Shown: positions 11,160 to 22,600 of the stretch, piece after piece
How positions within the stretch are numbered: position 1 is the stretch's first letter
How the letters are laid out: each line of letters starts with the position of its first letter
Source of the DNA: Brachypodium distachyon
Taxonomy: Eukaryota > Streptophyta > Magnoliopsida > Poales > Poaceae
Assembly: GCF_000005505.3 (NCBI RefSeq)
Contig: NC_016132.3
Coordinates: 37,028,914-37,092,913, forward strand
Direction of reading: 5' to 3'
Length of the DNA: 64,000 nucleotides
Notes under the pieces: model-generated
What the model saw: only the letters and a program-made list of their open reading frames with translations
The model's database searches: none
Told to the model about the DNA's origin: nothing
Program-made: the position numbers and the translations under genes

Positions 11160-12078
11160 TTCGTTCTTGGCTTCCATGAGGGTCCGCCAAAAGCCGGGTT
11201 TCAAAATTCAAATTCTCCTTGTCTTCTTGCGGGGCCCGAGGGGCCCTGTTTCTTTTTGTCGTTCTCCCGCTGTTCTCCCGCCGAGGGTGCAACACGCTTG
11301 CCTGCTTACTCTGACGGTGCCCCGGCCTTTTCTACTGGTCAACGGAGTTCACCCATGTCGGGTTGTGCTCACTGCGCAGTTCCTGACGTGAGCGCCCGGC
11401 TGTCTTGTCCGGTTCCTCTTGTTGGGCTGCGTCAAGCGTTGGAAGGTTGCCCCGTGCCTGGTCTGGACAGTGCTTCGTCTGTTGGACCTAGAGCTGCTCC
11501 GTCAGTTCCTATGTCGGCTATTGCTTCTGCCCTTCCTGCCGCCAGCCGCTCACGCGCACCTCATGGCCCTGTCCCAGGCCAACACGTGTCCTCCGTTCTG
11601 CATGGCCCTGCTCCGGATCCCACATCAAGTTTCCGTAAGCGCCCTCTCACCCTCGACGTTCTCGCCCCAGGAATCCTGCCATCTCCTTTTGTACCGGTCC
11701 AATGGTTATCTCACAATGTCTCTTCTTCGCCGATTCCTAGGTTTGATTCGCCCATCACGGGTAGCGATCCTCCTCTGCCAAACGTTGTTGCACTTGATTC
11801 GCAAGCCACAGTCTCTTCGGTCCAACCCGTGAATCCTTTAAGCTACGCCCAAACCCTAGCCTCCCCCTCGCCCTATATATTGCCTTCCCCGTCGCGCCCT
11901 CTCTCATCGCCAATTCCAGCAAGCCCTAACTTCCTTAGACGTTGCCACCGCTGCCTTGCTACTGACCACCAAGTTGCCGACTGCCGCGATCCGGAGCGGT
12001 GCCGCCGCTGTTGGAGTTTCGGCCATCGGCAGTCCAGCTGCCCGTCTCTCAGGTCTCAAACCTCGCTTCTCGTACACC

Positions 12079-12083
12079 TCTTC
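12079..12083. repeat. Solo-LTR target duplication (TCTTC)
   Basis: TCTTC immediately before the LTR is repeated at 13412-13416 immediately after it, the 5-bp duplication expected for an LTR-retrotransposon insertion. Confidence 0.8.
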
Positions 12084-13411
12084 TGTTGGGAATATGCCCT
12101 AGAGGCAATCATGTATGATGTAATTCCCAATGTATTCATAAATATTATTAAGTTGTCCTTATTTGAACATCTGATATGTATCATTGAATATGTGATTTGA
12201 TTGTGGAACTATGTATTCATGTTGTTCATACTAAATTGTCCTTAGTCATTGAGGTTGTGCTGGACACATAACCTAGACTAATGTGAAAGTTGGCTGATGA
12301 CTCGGTTCCACTTGTCATGGGCATGGTGATGTCATTCCAGCTTACACGGACTCGGCTAAAGAGTTTAGCGAGTCGGACTGACCCATATTGAGATGCAACG
12401 AGTAGGTCGTCATTTGCATGTCTCAATCAATGTAATCCTTAGACCTGAGGTTATCGCACAATCCGAGTTGTGGATCACCAACTTAGGTTCTGTCAAACGT
12501 TGTTCCGTAACAGGGCAGTTATAAAGGCAGAGTTCGGGTTGACTGAGAATCAAGCTGTGTGATGTGGATAACAAAGATGGGATTTTGCCCCTCCGACTGG
12601 AGAGATATTCTCTGGGCCCTCTCGAGTGATATGATTCAGGAAGCATGGCCATGCGCGACTTGGTTAACTGTTAACCGAGTCGATCGACTAAGAGTTAGTC
12701 GGATGAATCGTATATCACAGATCGAGAAGAGAGTTGAACTATTAAAGGGATGACGATTAATCGCCTATAGTTCGACAAGGTATATCGTGAGGCAAAAGGG
12801 ACTAAGACGTATGTCACATTGGAAGGTACGTCGTCATGACTCGATGGTACTTGGGAGTCGGCACGTTCTGCTAGGAGCCGCTACCGATTGATCGATTGTG
12901 AGTCGGACTCCAATCGTGTCCAAGTCGCCATGAGCCTGCGGGGTCACACACTTAAGAGCGGGAGCAAGTATTTGGTCGGGTTGGACCCGAACTGGAATTG
13001 GGCTGACAATGCGAGTTGGACTCGCATGGTGGATGGGCCACAAGGCTTGGAGCCCACTTCCACTCGATATATAAGCAGGGGCGTGGGATGCCTAAGGGGC
13101 ACGGTTTTTCCACTCTCATGCGTTGAGAACCCTAGCCCGATTCAGTTCAACCGTCGCACCGGACCTAGCAGTCCGCCGCCGGAGCTCCTCCTCGCACGTG
13201 TGGATACCGGCAGAGGTGCTGTACGTTCAGCACTTCGACGATCGCGGGATTGGATCGGCTGGATCGGATCGAGGGACTGCACTGCATCAAGGCGCCGCAT
13301 CAATAATCCGCAACTGCGCGTCTAGTGGTAATCCTCGTGGCCTTCTACCTCGGCTAGATCTTGGGAGTTCGCGTAGGAAAAGTTTTTTGTTTATCTCTAC
13401 GCGCCCCTTCA
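12084..13411 (+). mobile_element. Solo LTR, Copia-type, copy 1
   Basis: 1328 bp starting TGTTGGGAATATGCCCTAG and ending ..CTACGCGCCCCTTCA (TG..CA ends), flanked by TCTTC on both sides. No gag or pol lies beside it, so it is the product of recombination between two LTRs. A TATA box (TATATAAG, 13068-13075) sits in the expected U3 position, followed by 'aaccctag' leader-like sequence. It is close to identical, in the same orientation, to the LTR at 60688-62012. The BARE/Angela-like first 20 bases suggest Copia; that assignment is inference. Confidence 0.85.
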
Positions 13412-15371
13412 TCTTCAATCTCTTCTTCCTCTGACTCTCACTCGGTCTCCCATATCTCTGACTCCTTAGGTCACGACACTATGTCGGATTTCATCCCCCT
13501 CGACGCGGCAGTGGAGATCATCTCATTCGACACCAACTCGGATCCCTCCTTCGAGGACAAGTTCACGGTACATGACTCCCCACTGCGCGTTGACGACGAC
13601 GCGGCCATCCCCGACGAAGAAGATCCTGATGAGGTCGAGTTCGAGCTCGAGTATGAGCCTGCCGCCTCCGACAACTTCGAGGAGTTCTGCTACGGCGACG
13701 ACGAGGACTCGTCCGGCGGGGGGTCCGGCTATGCTCCTCCGTCCGCGGACGATCACCGCCCCGACTGCCTTGATGTCTTTATGCCTCCCGTTCCAATGGA
13801 ACACTTCGACACTTGCTTACGCCTACGTCTACCCCCTACCTCCTCCCCTGCTTTCTTCATCTGCCGCGTTGCAATCCCGCAACTTCCACCCCACCGCCTC
13901 GCTTCGTCCTTCCTCCCAGGACGCCGCTCTTGTCTGCTTCGGATCGGCCTACGAGCGTGAGTACGCCATTCATAACCCCCCTTACATCGGCAGGGAACAC
14001 ACCGTCTACCTCAACCGCCACAATGACACTGAGAACTGCTTTCTTTTCGACATCCGTAACCTGGCTGCTCTCTCCATCATCGATTATCCCTTAGAGCATT
14101 GGAACCCTACACACATTCTCACCTCCACTGCCCCTTTTGCCAATCCTTTTGAAATCGATCCTATCTGCATTTCCGGCGTCGACTACTCCCAAGTTCTGGT
14201 TACGGTCAAAACCAGGTCTCTCTCAGTCATCCCTAGGACTCTTGCGGTCCACGGTTGCACCGAGGAGGGGACCATTGCCAAAGTTCACATCATTCATTCC
14301 CACGAGCTTGACCCCATCCACGAGAACTACCCCTTCCCCCCTCGCTCTCCTGGCGGTTCCGGCGGCTCCGGTGGCAGCAGTGACTTCGGTAGCAGCGGTG
14401 GCGGGGGTGGCGAATTCCCGGTCTTCATGGACGCGAACCTCGCGCCGCCTCTCCCCCCCCCCCCTCCGCTTCCGTCGGAAGCTCCGCCTTCGATGGCCGC
14501 GTGGATGCCAGGCGGCTTCGCCATGATGGCCACTCCACGTCCTTTCGTCCGCGCGGCACCCCTGGATGCGAAGCCCAAATCCGTCTCCATCAAGCTGTTC
14601 CCATGGTTCTTCGACGTGTTCGTCACCGGCGCACACGGCGAGAAGGGCTTCTACCGTCTCCCCAAGCAGGTTGCCGGCTCTGACGGCCTGCTCGTCGCCA
14701 ACCTCGCTACTTGATCCATCAGTTGACTCAAGAAGCTTGCCACGGTGGGGTCTTGCATGCATACCTTGACTACTGTGGAGATCCTCTGCCGTGACGAGTC
14801 GCTCGGTCCGGTCTCCGAACCTCCTCTCTCCCAGGAGGATGTCAACTTGCTGCTGCTTCCTGACTCCACGCCGTCTTCACCGGTCTCCACTCCTTTCGCT
14901 CCCCGCCATAGTGCTAGGCTGGCGGCCATCGAGCCTCCGCTTTACACCTCCATCCTCGACAAGGCTTCCGGGCGCAAGAAACAGAAGATGGAAGGACATG
15001 ATGCCGGTAGGCGTCTGGCCAAAGGTGCGCTTCCAGCCATTGAACTGCTGGAGATTGCCGATGAAGGATGCGACCCCCTGCCACGTCGTGACATTGTTCT
15101 ATTGGCCGCTATCTGCGGAGTCAACCCGGACGAGCTCCAGGGGGTGAACGAAGTGGTTTAGATGTTGCCCCCCTTAAGCATGCTGTTTCCTTTCGCGTTA
15201 TCTGCTATTGGTGTGGTCGTGGCTTGGCCTCCACTTTGTATCCCCTAGCTAATTCAGGCCGCTCTCTTATTAGGTTGTGGGCACGACAGGCCTTCACCTT
15301 GTATCATTTTTCCTTTTCCCCTTTTTCTCTTTCGTCCCCCCTGTACTTCCTTCATTGTGTTTCCCTTTTTA

Positions 15372-18300
15372 ATGGTTAGATCCTTTCCGATTATTTCTTG
15401 GAATGTACGCGGTCTCGGTCGGCCTGCTAAGTGCACCGATATTAAAATGGCTCTCCTCGCTGCATCTCCTTCAATTATTTGTTTGCAGGAAACGAAGTTA
15501 GTAGTCTCCTTCTTTAAAGCTAGCACTTTCCTTCCCCCTTGCTGCCGGTCCTTTCTTTTTTTCCCTTCTGATAGTGCCTCCGGCGGGCTCCTTATTGCTT
15601 GGAACAATAGCGATTGGGACTGCTCCCTCCTGGCCAAGAATGATTTCTCCCTCACTTGTTCCTTCTTGTCCAGAGTTAGCGACGTTTCCTTCTGCCTCTC
15701 TAATATTTACGGCCCGTGCGACTCCCCCACCAAACCGGCCTTCCTCTCGGAGCTGCTCAGCTTGGCACACATTGCTAATGGGCCGTGGGCCCTAATCGGC
15801 GACTTCAACCAGACTATCTGGCCTTCCGATAGATCCAATTCCCATTTCAACGCTGCGGAGGCTTCTCGTTTCGCTGCCGCAATCTCTTCTCTGGAGTTCC
15901 TGGAGGTGCCTCTGCTCGGCCGCTCCTTCACGTGGACCAACCAGCAATCTTCCCCAATTCTTGTTAGGTTAGACCGTGCCTTCGTTGATTTGCAATGGAG
16001 CTCCCTGTTCCCGAACTCTACTCTTTCCTTCCTTCCTCGATCGACTTCTGACCACGTTCCTATTGTCCTTTCGGTCTCTTTTGATGTTCCGGTGCCTTCG
16101 ATCTTCAGGCTTGATAATCATCTTCTTTCGATTGGTGCTTACTGTCAGCTCACCCAGCGGATTTGGAACAGCTTCGGCCCCTCGCATGCTTCACACGGCC
16201 AGCCCGCTCTCCTTTGCCGCCGTCTTAAGCGAGTCCACGAGGAAACTAAGAAGTGGTGCCGCAACACCAGAACTCCCGCCACTTTGGTCAAAAACTGCCA
16301 CGCTGTCATCTCCTTTCTTGACAAACTTGAAGAGTCTAGGGTTTTGTCGCCCGGTGAATTCGAGCTTCGGACTGTGGTTAAACTATCGCTTCATCGTCAC
16401 AACGCCCTCCTGGCTTCCTTTTGGAGACAACGCGCTAAAATCAAAGATTGCACCTTAGGAGACGAGAACTCGAAATATTTCCACACCTGCACCTCGATTC
16501 GTCTGAGGAAAAACCAAATCCGTCTTGTGGAGATAAACGGCTCCATCGTTTCCGCTTACTCTGCTAAGCAACAAATTCTTACTGATTATTTCTCTTCTAT
16601 TCTTGGGGTTCCCGGCTCCTCCTGCTTTACTTTCGACATCTCCGAGTTGCTTGCCTCCTCTAGTCTCTCGCCATCGCAGGCTTAGTCTTTAATTACTAAT
16701 TTTTCTGCCAATGAAGTTAGAGGCAGCTTACTATCCATGGACGACAACTCTAGCCCCGGCCCCAATGGCTTCGGCCTGGCTTTCTTCAAGAAATTCTGGC
16801 CCTTAGTTAAGCATGATCTCTGCTGCCTCATGAACGAATTCTTATCCCATTCTGCCGATCTTAATCGGATAAACAAAGCCTTCATCGTCCTTCTACCTAA
16901 AAAACAAGGCGCCTCATCTCCCGATCACTTCCGCCCGGTTTCATTGCAAAACTGTTGTCTCAAGTTATCTCCAAATGTATGGCAATTAGGTTACGACCCT
17001 TATCCAGTCTCTTATCCACCTTAACCAGACCGGTTTTCTTCAAGGAAGAAGTATCTCTGAAAACTTCATTTACGCGGCCGATGTCATCCAATCATGTCAT
17101 AAGCGGAACCTTCCTTCGATTGCCCTTAAGCTTGATTTCCAAAAGGCGTTCGACTCCGTCTCCTCGGAGGCTCTCATTCGCATCCTGCAGGCCAAGGGTT
17201 TTCCATCCAAATGGTGTCTCTGGATAGCCGATCCAAACTCCTCCAGTCAATCCGCCGCCCTTCTCAATGGCACACCCGGACCTTGGATTCAATGTCGGCG
17301 TGGCCTGCGCCAAGGAGACCCTCTTTCCGCATTCCTCTTTATCCTAGTCGCCGATGTTCTTCAGCGCCTCATTCTTAAAGCATCTTCCCTGGGATTAATT
17401 TCCCATCCGATTGATGAGTCTCTTCCTTGCCCGGTTCTCCAATACGCCGATGACACCTTAATCATCATCCGGGCGGATTCTTCTCAGCTCGCCCACCTTA
17501 AAGGGCTTCTGCTTTAGTTCTCCGAAGCTACTGGTCTTCAAATTAATTTCCACAAGAGCTCCTTTTCACCTATCCATGTTGACCCCATCGAGGCTGCTTC
17601 CATTGCCGCCTTGTTAGGATGCCAAATCTCCTCCTTCCCGCAGACGTATCTCGGCCTTCCTCTCTCCACGCATAAGCTTCGCCTTTCCACCTTCCGCCCT
17701 ATCATAGACAAAATCGATCGTCGCCTTACCGGTTGGCGTGGTAAATTGGTTTCTATAGGTGGCTGGGCCATCCTTGTTAAGGCCGCTCTTAGGGCTCTGC
17801 CAACTTATGCAATGGACGCCGTCCTTCTTCCTGCGGGCACTATTCAAGAGATTGATCAGCAATGTCGGGCCTTCTTTTGGACGGGGGAGGAACACGCTAA
17901 CGGAGGAAACTGTAAAGTGGCATGGGACATCGTGTGCGCTCCGGCTAGCAAGGGGGGGGGGGGGTTGGGCTTCCGCTGCCTTCGCACCCACAATATTTGT
18001 CTGCTTCTCAAACATCTCGCCAAGGTCCACTCCCCGGGGTTGCCTCCCTGGGAGTCCCGCTTCGCCGCCTCTTACGGTTGGTCCCCCTTGCGGGACCTTG
18101 GCGATGTGCATCACCTTGACACCCCGGTTTGGAAAGATATTTCGAGCGGCTTGGATCTTCTACGCTCCAGCACTAAAGTGGCTGTCGACAAAGGTCGGGC
18201 TACTTCCTTCTGGCTTGACCTTTGGATTGGCACTGATACTCTGGCCTCACGCTTCCCGGCCTTGTTCTCTCACTCCTTGAGGCCAAATATCCCTGTCGAC

Positions 18301-19001
18301 GCAGCCATCCTCACCTTGGACGGCCTGTCCACCTATCGACCTCGGCTTTCTCTTTCGGCGCAACTTGAATTTGGCGACTTGCAAATTCTGTTGTCTACTG
18401 TTGTCTTGGATTTACAGGTTCCCGATGTCGAGTGGGTCAACTCGACGACAAGACCCTTACCACGAAGTCTGCTTACTCGGCCTCCTTCGCCTCGCGTTTG
18501 GATGACCCGGTTGCTCCTGTCGTCTGGGAGAATTTCGCCACAAATAAATGCAGAATCTTCGCGTGGCTAGCTTTCAAAAACAGGCTCTACACCAATGATA
18601 GGCGGTTCCGCCACGGGATTTCGAACTCAGACACGTGTCCTTTCTGTGATCTTCCCGAGACAAGATTGCATTTGTTTCTTCAATGTGCTTCCATCCGGCC
18701 TGTTTGGGACGCCCTTCAACCTCTTCACCCGAATGCTCCAGGCTGCCCCAGCTTAGTTCACCCGGCCGCTCACTCACCCTCAGACAAGGTTCACGCTTCG
18801 GTGCTTATCGCCGTGCTTTCGAATATTTGGAAAAGAAGGAATGCTATGGTTTTTACGAATACCCTTGAAGATCTCTTCCGGATTGTGGAAAGAAGCTTTG
18901 CCGACATCTATCTTTGGTCTCACCGTTGTAATTCGCAGTCCAAAAAAGCCCTCCTAAATGATTGGGCAGTCATGTTAGCCCACTTGGCCAGAAACTTGTA
19001 A
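15372..19001 (+). pseudogene. LINE ORF2 (endonuclease, reverse transcriptase, zf-RVT), inactive
   Basis: The start MVRSFPIISWNVRGLGRPAK at 15372 is typical of plant L1 ORF2. The endonuclease domain runs to about 16090, with CLQETK, LIGDFNQ and TSDHVPI motifs. The reverse transcriptase covers about 16700-17750: SPGPNGFG, FRPVSL, LKLDFQKAFDSV, LRQGDPLS and the catalytic YADD at 17443-17454. The zf-RVT domain is near 18540-18720 (CPFCDLPETRLHLFLQC). Disabling changes are a TAG at 16683, frame changes near 16960 and 17000, a TAG at 17516 and a frame change near 18430. There is no RNase H domain after zf-RVT. A G12 run at about 17951 is an additional slippage-prone site. Confidence 0.85.
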
Positions 19002-19100
19002 ATACCTCCTTGTATATCCGCCGACTACTGTTGTAATGGTTTTGGTTTTAATAAAGTTGTGCAGGCTGACTATTGCCCGCCGTAGTTCGGGTAAAAAAAA
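19002..19100 (+). other. LINE 3' UTR and A-tail
   Basis: A short 3' UTR containing 'aataaag' (near 19050) ends in 'gtaaaaaaaa' at 19100, followed directly by the target duplication. Confidence 0.8.
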
Positions 19101-19114
19101 ATCATGTTGACTCG
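19101..19114. repeat. LINE target-site duplication, right
   Basis: Exact copy of 9995-10008. Confidence 0.9.
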
Positions 19115-19608
19115 CACATTTGGATGACTAGATTATTCTTTTGTTTGTGTGAAAAGGAATTAGTAGATCCTCTTCTTTTGCAGTAAGAAAGAGTCAATAT
19201 AAGCTGCCACGCAAACTATCTTGCTCAACTGGGCACTTGTTTCCTGGTTATCCGGTAGTAAGTTCAAAACCGACAAATCTAGCCGGCCAAATTAGGCAGA
19301 CCACCAAGATCTAGTTTTGTTTTCTGTGTTTTCTCTTGTAATCTTCCGGTTGGATTCTGTCCAAACTTCTTTGGCAATAGATTAATAGCTCGCTGTGGCT
19401 GTTTCGTAAAATAGAAAAAGGAAGAGCACTAGACATTTTTTTTACTTTTAACAAAAACTGTCATTTTACTAACTCTGTACAGTGTACTTTGTTGCATTCC
19501 CGAATCCTATAAATTCAACTATGCAAGTCTCTAATCACTCTTCTGACTCTTCACAGTTTGTACAGTCTGGCATTCTGCTACAAGCGTATGAGCCTTTCAA
19601 CCCTTTTC
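19115..19608. other. 3' flank/3' UTR of the receptor kinase
   Basis: No exon seen. The part nearest 19608 is probably the 3' UTR of the minus-strand kinase gene. The rest is spacer between that gene and the LINE. Confidence 0.5.
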
Positions 19609-22600
19609 CTATGATGTACTGTTCCTGTTCTTCAAGCTGCCCTGAGAAGGGAACCCCCCACTGTATTCAAAGGCCCTGCTGTTCATCTCAAACGTTGTGG
19701 ACGATGTTGACATGTTGGAGTACGGATACCTTGGCACAAACTTCTTTGCTGTCGAGTCTACGCTGAACGAAGAGCTTGCCGACATCGAATCGGGCGTGAG
19801 CCCATTGTCCTGCATTATCATCTCGATCTCCCTCACAATGTTGTTCATAGACGGCCGGTCGGGTCCCACCTCTTCCACACATTGTAGTGCCATCTTCAAG
19901 AACCTCGGGAAGCCCGGGATGTCCCCCATTTTCCGAAGAACTGGGTCCATCACATCTTTCAGGCCGCAGTACATGCTGTCTTCCATGTCTAATGCCGTCT
20001 TCACCTCACGAATGATGTACTTCTTATCGTGTATAGGTGGCTTGGCCACAATGAGCTCAATTAGTACCACACCGAAGCTGTAGACGTCGCTCTTTGCTGT
20101 CAGTTGCTGCGTCATGTAGTACTCTGGGTCTAGGTAGCCCTGCATTGATGTCAAGTGTTTAGCTTAGAGCTCAAATGGTACCAACAAGGAGATGCCTTTT
20201 TTGTGTCTTGCAAAGTGCAAGCTTACCAGCGTTCCCTTGACGTTTGTACAGAGCTCGCCCTCCTCACTGTCTGATACCAACAAGGAGAGGCCAAAATCTG
20301 CGACCTTGGCGGTCATCTTCGCATCAAGGAGAATGTTGGTGGATTTCACATCTCTGTGAATGATTGGAGGATTGGCATGGTCATGGAGGTAAGCTAGCCC
20401 TCTAGCTGAATCCAGAGCTATCTTAAGTCTCCTACTCCAATCCAACTGTACTCCTTTAATACCTACAATAACCGAATATGATCAAACCAGCTGGTAATCA
20501 TGAGGAAAAGATTTTTTATTTTTTTTAGCCAAAGGCCCCCGCCCAGTTCCATTTGCACTTTCTGGTTTCAGAAGTTGCCAATAAAAGGTACACACCTCGT
20601 ATAACTCAAAGTTACTTGTGACACTGAGATGGAAGAACATTGTAACATACCATATAGTGCCTCGCTTAGAGTTCCATTGGATATAAACTCATAAACAAGC
20701 ATCCTTTCACCCTTCTCAAAGCAGAAACCAACTAGCCCCACCAAGTTCTTGTGATGCACCCTCGAAAGGAGCTCGATTTCTGTCTTGAACTCGAGCCCAC
20801 CTTGCATGGACCCCTTCTTGGACCTCTTGATGGCTATGAGCTGCCCATCCATAAGTTTTCCTCGGTACACCTGTTTCCGTGAGAACAGAGCATTTATTGG
20901 ACTGTCCTAAAGATAAGAAGAACCTCCATTTCTCCGAGGGTTGTTTTGCTTACCGTTCCATAGCCTCCTGCTCCAATTGCGTTGATTTCTCGGAAGTCAT
21001 TCGTGCTTAACCTGAGCTCTTCCAGTGTGAAACATCTAGCGCTCTTGAGTTTTGGCGCTTCACCAATATCTTCCTCCGTTGATCCCCATGAAGCTGAAAA
21101 TTTGAACGGAAAGATCACAAGGAAGGTCAAGAAACATAAGATGATAACATCTGTACTCCCTCCGTTCCATAAGGTTGGCATGAATTTGAACTATAGCTAG
21201 TTCAAATCCATGCCAATCTTTATGGAACGGAGGGAGTATTAAATATATGAGGGACAGTGCATTACCAAAAGGATTATTGATAGAGACAAGCTTCTGAGCT
21301 CGTTTCTTTTGACGTGCGGCATAAACTCCGATCAGTGCAAGCCCAACCACCAGGAGAACAGAGCCGGTCACAACACCAATCAAAACAGCTCGAGAAGCTG
21401 GAACATAATAGCCACACATCAGCCTAGTAGAAAAAACATAAGTAAAAAATTGGATCAATTATCATTACCTTTGTCGTGGAAAGGATAAGGATGTGCGTGC
21501 ACATAGTAAGGTCCAAAAGTCTCTGGTGGTTTGTAAGTCTGAAGGGTCAGATTAAAGCAGTTCAACACCTGGGAGTAGTTGAACCTCTTGCTGTTTACTG
21601 GGCACGCTCTGATATCCACATTTAGGTACGTGCCCTCGGAGTATGGTACCAAGCCTAGCTTGTTTGGGGTACAGCTGCTCAGTGTGGTCGAGAGGTTTTT
21701 GTGCAGTTCAGGAAGGTACTTGATGACATCGGCAAAGGAAGGAGATCTGAACACCATAGTTTCGACAAACGGATTTGCACATTGGACATCAAAGGAAGAA
21801 GGCACAGGTGGATGTTCTGTTAGCCGGTCCGTGCAGAGCATTGTGCCTGAGAGAAGAGAGCCACTGCAGAGTGGGTTTCCTTCAAGCCTGGCAACAACAG
21901 GGCAGCAAGATAACATAGAGAATAAGAATTTGAAGGGAATGGAACACATTGCCTTGTCAAAGCCAGTCATGAAAATAGGTCTTGAAATGAGCGATTATCC
22001 TTACTTGAGAATTTTGCTGTCAAGGCTGCTGTAAACTGTAAGTGAGGTGATTTTGTTGTTCCGGATGTCTACAAGTCCTAGTTCCTTGCTGATGTTATTG
22101 CCCATGTCAAGCGTATCGTTTAGTTGATTATCATTCAATATTCTGCCATATGTTTGACTGGTTAGTAAATCTCGAATAAAGAACATGCACGAGGTAGAGG
22201 TCCTATTGTTGTTTTATGTTCTTACACATGTTGCAAATTGGGTAAGCTGAAAAGCTTCTGTGGTAGTTTCCCAGAAATTGCTACCGACTGCATTGTCCTG
22301 TGCAAAAGAAAATAATTTGTCGTTTGCTGCTCTTAAACAGCCTGTTTAGTATTGAAATTCAGATAGCAATGTGACTTACAAGGTAATTAAGTTGGGCAAA
22401 TCTGTAAACCAAGTTGGAACACCAGAAGATGTGAAGCTGTTGTTGCTTAGATCCCTGTGCACATAGTTCCGTATCACTTGTCAATCTTAGCGAGCAAAAG
22501 TATGTAAAGAATGCAGATTGAGATTGCATTAGGTTCTTACACATTTTGAAGGCCATTCATTCCTGTCAAATTAGGCATCGGTCCGCGTAGCTTGTTATTT

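Larger units (their letters stand above)
11355..15161 (+). pseudogene. LINE ORF1 (nucleic-acid-binding, gag-like), interrupted
   Basis: The start is uncertain; the Met at 11355 (MSGCAHCAVPD) is the best candidate. A Pro/Ser-rich region leads to SYAQTLAS. Two CCHC zinc knuckles of spacing CX2CX4HX4C follow at 11943-12041 (CHRCLATDHQVADC, then CRRCWSFGHRQSSC). The solo LTR interrupts at 12084. Beyond it come an acidic region (13483-13800), a frameshift near 13800, the conserved block FGSAYEREYAIHNPPYIGR, a Gly/Ser and Pro-rich linker, and a C-terminal region with PRHSARLAAIEP. A short double frameshift around 14710-14745 places TGA codons at 14712 and 14724. In life ORF1 would bind LINE RNA; here it is dead. 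Confidence 0.75.
10009..19100 (+). mobile_element. L1-type LINE, decayed, with nested MITE and solo LTR
   Basis: A plant non-LTR retrotransposon in the order 5' region, ORF1 (gag-like, zinc knuckles), ORF2 (endonuclease, reverse transcriptase, zf-RVT), short 3' UTR and A9 tail. It is flanked by a perfect 14-bp target duplication. The total is about 9.1 kb, or about 7.4 kb after removing the nested MITE (10756-11159) and solo LTR (12084-13411). Both ORFs carry stops and frameshifts, so it is immobile. The exact flanking duplication nevertheless implies the insertion is not ancient. It lies in sense orientation downstream of the BLE2-like gene and convergent with the receptor kinase. Confidence 0.9.

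Noticed and set aside
12226..13325. Open frames inside the first solo LTR, repeated at 60830-62025
   Set aside because: The same frames occur in both solo LTRs, which are non-coding by nature; they are not genes.
17951..17962. G12 homopolymer as a possible programmed frameshift site
   Set aside because: It lies in an already inactive LINE ORF2 and does not join two meaningful frames.
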